This document shows, in pieces, positions 61,309 through 64,000 of a stretch of DNA of 64,000 nt (position 1 is the first letter of the stretch; each line of letters begins with the position of its first letter). The position numbers were made by a program, and so were the translations under genes. The stretch lies in NCBI RefSeq assembly GCF_900110835.1, contig NZ_FOJG01000002.1:1454979-1518978 (forward strand), given 5' to 3'. This DNA comes from Chitinophaga arvensicola. Its GTDB lineage: Bacteria; Bacteroidota; Bacteroidia; Chitinophagales; Chitinophagaceae. The notes under the pieces are model-generated. The model was given only the letters and a program-made list of their open reading frames with translations, did no database searches and was not told the origin of the DNA.

Positions 61309-62481
61309 TTATTTTGATGCGCTTACAATAAGGGTTTTACCGGCCAGGTCGAATTTCACGCCACCTACTGCCTGTAATATTTCCAGTACTTTGCCGAGTT
61401 CTTTTTCCCGGGTAAAACCTCCTTCCAGCTCTTTATCAGGGATATTGCCCTCATATTTCAGCTCTATATTGTACCATCTTGCTACTTCATTCATGATTTG
61501 CCGGATGTTACCGTTAAATGAAAACCTTTTGTTCTTCCATGCCATTACATGGTTAATGTCTGCGTTCTGTAGAATCTTTGGAGATTGCCCCGGCACGGTG
61601 TATACCCATTGTTCGCCGGGTGTAAGCTGCATAGTGGTGCTATTGGTGGTAGCTTTAATGGAGCCGGTAAGTAAGGTGGCTTTTACTGCTCCGTCGTTTG
61701 CATAAGCATTGATGTTAAATTCGGTACCCAGTACCTGTATGATAAAATTATTCCCCTGTACAATAAATGGCCTGGTGGCATCTTTCTTTACGTCGAAGTA
61801 GGCTTCTCCGGTAATGTCTACTTTTCTTTCATGGCCGTTAAAGGCAACCGGATAGCGGATCACTGATTCCGCGTTTAACCAGACTTTAGTTCCATCGGGC
61901 AATGTCATCTGGAATTGCCGGCCACGGGGAGTAGACATGGTATTATAAACGGTTGTCTGTTCTGCCCCGCCTGCCGGATTGTATTGCAGTTGGCCGTCTT
62001 CCAGTCTTACTTCGCTACCTTTCTCGCGGGCAATGATGCCGCTGCCGAGGCTGTCGAGCACTACCTGTTTTCCATCAGACAGGGTTAGAATGGCGCCTTC
62101 CCTGCCCGGCGGTATGTTTGCTTTTGCGATAGGGATATGGGTTGGTGTCTGATTCTTTTCATTTTTATTCCATAACCAGAAGCTTCCGGCGCCGGCCAGC
62201 AACAGCAACGATGCAGCGGCCGCCCAGGTCCAGCGCGGCAAAGCGAGGCGCCTGGTGGGACGTTCGTTGATGCGTAACAGTAGTTCATTCACCACATCAT
62301 TCACATCATAATCTCCCTGCTCTATATGCCGGGGCTCTGTGAACGCGGATTGCAGGAGTTCGTCGAACAGTGCATGGTGGGGCGACTGACTAAAAATTTG
62401 TCGTAGCTCCGTTAATTCGGCGATGGTAGCAGTACCCTGGAGGTACTTTTCCCATAATTCCCTAACCTGGTCATCGGTCAT
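61309..62481 (-). CDS. FecR-family anti-sigma factor
   Basis: A 390-residue protein. Cytoplasmic domain (MTDDQVRELWEKYLQGTATI), one membrane helix at ~84-104 (WTWAAAASLLLLAGAGSFWL), FecR periplasmic domain (MSTPRGRQFQMTLPDGTKVW, LNAESVIRYPVAFNGHERKV, ITGEAYFDVKKDATRPFIVQ) and a C-terminal STN-like/DUF4974 part (FSFNGNIRQIMNEVARWYNI). It receives the signal from SusC's STN domain and controls the sigma factor 66 nt upstream. Confidence 0.95.
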   Translation of the reverse strand: MTDDQVRELWEKYLQGTATIAELTELRQIFSQSPHHALFDELLQSAFTEPRHIEQGDYDVNDVVNELLLRINERPTRRLALPRWTWAAAASLLLLAGAGSFWLWNKNEKNQTPTHIPIAKANIPPGREGAILTLSDGKQVVLDSLGSGIIAREKGSEVRLEDGQLQYNPAGGAEQTTVYNTMSTPRGRQFQMTLPDGTKVWLNAESVIRYPVAFNGHERKVDITGEAYFDVKKDATRPFIVQGNNFIIQVLGTEFNINAYANDGAVKATLLTGSIKATTNSTTMQLTPGEQWVYTVPGQSPKILQNADINHVMAWKNKRFSFNGNIRQIMNEVARWYNIELKYEGNIPDKELEGGFTREKELGKVLEILQAVGGVKFDLAGKTLIVSASK

Positions 62482-62547
62482 GATATCACGTTTACGTTTA
62501 TATATGACGGAAGAAAGGAAAGGGGTAAGACAGTCTGCCGAAAAAAA

Positions 62548-63159
62548 TTATTGAAAAAATTCGCTGAGCAGGAAAATAAGCAGCAGGGAGTTGTCGCCCG
62601 CATGTTTGGACAAATAGCGGCGGATATCTTTCAGGGCTCTTACGATATATGTTTTGGAGCTGACTTCAGAGATCTGGAGCAGGTCAGCGATTTCCCTGTG
62701 GGTTTTGCCTTCGAAGCGATGTAATACAAACACCTGTCTTGTTTTCTCGGGTAAGGCCTGAACGGCTGCGGAAACGGTTTGCTGCAGTTCTTTCAGTTCG
62801 AGGCTCGTTTGCGGGTGGCTGACGGAATTTTCGGTGAAATACTCGGCGAGGTGCGACATATTATCGACGTGCAGCACCTTCTTCTGCATAAAATCCATTA
62901 CAATATGACGCGCAGCAACATAGATATATGCGCTGAGATTATCCACCTCAGGCAGTTTGCTCCTGTTGTTCCATAATTTGATGAACATTTCCTGGGCGAG
63001 GTCTTTGGCCTGTTCCGGTGATTTGGTCAGGCGCAGGGCCGTGCCATACACTTGTGGCCAATGAAGCTTTGTTAGTGCGCCAAAGCTCCTTTCGTCTCCC
63101 TCCGCAATCTTCAGTAGCAGTTCTTTTTCGTCATATGTCCGATTTCCGTCAATGCTCAA
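62548..63159 (-). CDS. ECF-type RNA polymerase sigma factor
   Basis: A 203-residue protein. Region 2: KLHWPQVYGTALRLTKSPEQ, AKDLAQEMFIKLWNNRSKLP, SAYIYVAARHIVMDFMQ. Region 4: VSAAVQALPEKTRQVFVLHR, FEGKTHREIADLLQISEVSS, KTYIVRALKDIRRYL. Start is a TTG at 63159; no in-frame ATG precedes region 2. Released by FecR, it should activate the SusC-SusD-TlpA genes downstream. Confidence 0.93.
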   Translation of the reverse strand: MSIDGNRTYDEKELLLKIAEGDERSFGALTKLHWPQVYGTALRLTKSPEQAKDLAQEMFIKLWNNRSKLPEVDNLSAYIYVAARHIVMDFMQKKVLHVDNMSHLAEYFTENSVSHPQTSLELKELQQTVSAAVQALPEKTRQVFVLHRFEGKTHREIADLLQISEVSSKTYIVRALKDIRRYLSKHAGDNSLLLIFLLSEFFQ

Positions 63160-63222
63160 TAGCGCTCGATTATGGCAACAAACTACGGCAAAAATGCCAT
63201 AAATGCCGGTATTTTTTAAATA

Positions 63223-64000
63223 TCAGTAAGTCCTTTGTACTGATTTAAGCAGGTCATGCGGATATCCCATTGCTACTGCGCTGATACTATCCAGGCGCGA
63301 TAGCTGTTCCGGGCTTACATCAACCGAAAGCGCCTGTAAGCTTTCCTTAACATGACCAAGGGATCTGGCACCAATGATCGGGAAACAATTTTTGTGGAGC
63401 GTCCAGGCCAACGCTATCTGACCGGGAGTGTCGCCGGTTTCTGCTGCGATAACCTCTAACAGGTCGATGATGGCTTTGGTGTGCTGGTCTTCCTGGTATG
63501 CATCCGGTGAAGACAGAGTAAGCCTTCCCTTGTTGCCATGCCGGTATTTCCCGGTCAGTAATCCTCCCGCCAATGGCGAGTATAGCATAGTACCCAGGCC
63601 AAAATAGCCGGCCATCGCCATCAGTTCACGGTCAGCGGTCCGTTGCGCGAGGTTGTATTCGATCTGTAATGCGGCTAACGGAATTGTACTGGCAATAGCC
63701 GCCGCTTTCCAGGCTGGAAAATTTGCCAGTCCGGGATATACTACTTTACCGGCTTTCACCAGATCTTCCAATCCACGGGCAATTTCCTCCAGGGGAGTAC
63801 GGCCATCATCGTAATGAGGCATATAGATATCTATATAATCCGTTTTGAGGCGTTTTAAGCTGGCTTCTACAGCACCACGCATGGCTTTGCGATGGTTCCC
63901 TTCATTGGCCGGTGATGGATCTGTTTCGCTGCTCCGGGTGTATTTTGTGCAGATCACAAAATCGTGGCGCCGGGATGCGATGAAGCCGCCCACTATTTCT
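63223..64000 (-). CDS. Aldo/keto reductase, partial (5' end outside window)
   Basis: The frame continues to the right edge without a start; the first visible residues EIVGGFIASRRHDFVICTKY show that the GTG at 63993 is internal, and about 60-70 N-terminal residues are missing. Visible: SLKRLKTDYIDIYMPHYDDG, LQIEYNLAQRTADRELMAMA, MLYSPLAGGLLTGKYR and QIALAWTLHKNCFPIIGARS, the aldo/keto reductase C-terminal NADP-binding part. Catalytic Tyr/Asp would be in the missing part. Cytoplasmic carbonyl reductase; substrate unknown. Confidence 0.9.
   Translation of the reverse strand, partial: EIVGGFIASRRHDFVICTKYTRSSETDPSPANEGNHRKAMRGAVEASLKRLKTDYIDIYMPHYDDGRTPLEEIARGLEDLVKAGKVVYPGLANFPAWKAAAIASTIPLAALQIEYNLAQRTADRELMAMAGYFGLGTMLYSPLAGGLLTGKYRHGNKGRLTLSSPDAYQEDQHTKAIIDLLEVIAAETGDTPGQIALAWTLHKNCFPIIGARSLGHVKESLQALSVDVSPEQLSRLDSISAVAMGYPHDLLKSVQRTY

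Noticed and set aside
1..64000. Transposons, insertion sequences, prophage or integrase/attachment sites
   Set aside because: No transposase or integrase motif, no terminal inverted repeats with target duplications, and no phage gene set were found.

Overview
The window is chromosomal DNA from a member of the Bacteroidota, most likely a Chitinophaga-like organism. Supporting signs are a SusC/SusD pair with a sigma/FecR module, several TonB-dependent receptors with carboxypeptidase-like N-terminal domains, DUF4374, a grasp-with-spasm peptide system, AT-rich translation starts, and -7 boxes of the Bacteroidota form TAnnTTTG in front of several genes. No tRNA, rRNA, insertion sequence, prophage or CRISPR array was seen. 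Both ends cut a gene: a DUF2167 gene on the left and an aldo/keto reductase on the right.

Layout. 1-9.2 kb: DUF2167 fragment, Sel1-repeat protein, MerR/TipAS regulator, a two-gene alpha-L-fucosidase plus Gfo/Idh/MocA oxidoreductase unit, DUF1801 protein, an exported DJ-1/PfpI protein with a metal-binding-like N-terminus, a GlxA-type regulator, alkylpurine DNA glycosylase and two small exported proteins. 9.2-18.9 kb: an AAA/ABC-type ATPase, a possible 59-residue membrane protein, a TonB receptor-NadR-secreted protein unit, DUF4180/DoxX/HxlR genes facing a metallo-beta-lactamase-fold hydrolase, DinB and DUF3592 proteins and an exported amidohydrolase. 19-36.6 kb: a complete RND efflux operon, then regulators (AraC, MocR), GNAT, methyltransferase, bestrophin, DyP peroxidase, an Imm51-like/ankyrin pair, an outer-membrane receptor, an NAD-dependent epimerase-like protein and an exported protein that looks like a clan CD cysteine peptidase.

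36.7-43.0 kb is the most distinctive part: a minus-strand ribosomal peptide (graspetide type) operon of two paralogous double-glycine precursors, an ATP-grasp maturase, an unrecognised 60-residue protein, a SPASM-domain maturase without a radical-SAM CxxxCxxC motif, a C39-peptidase ABC exporter and an HlyD adaptor. Together they would make, modify, trim at Gly-Gly and export a peptide. The first precursor (57 residues) is shorter than a usual ORF cutoff.

43-64 kb: an exported YtcJ-like amidohydrolase; a TonB receptor-DUF4374 pair with a strongly structured leader; a LytS/LytTR two-component pair; a LysR regulator facing a thioredoxin-fold gene across a perfect 20-bp palindrome; two integral membrane proteins of unknown role; and a sigma factor-FecR-SusC-SusD-TlpA nutrient-uptake locus in which the SusC carries the N-terminal STN signalling domain that fits the FecR/sigma pair. 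All assignments come from reading the sequence and family knowledge; no database search was run.
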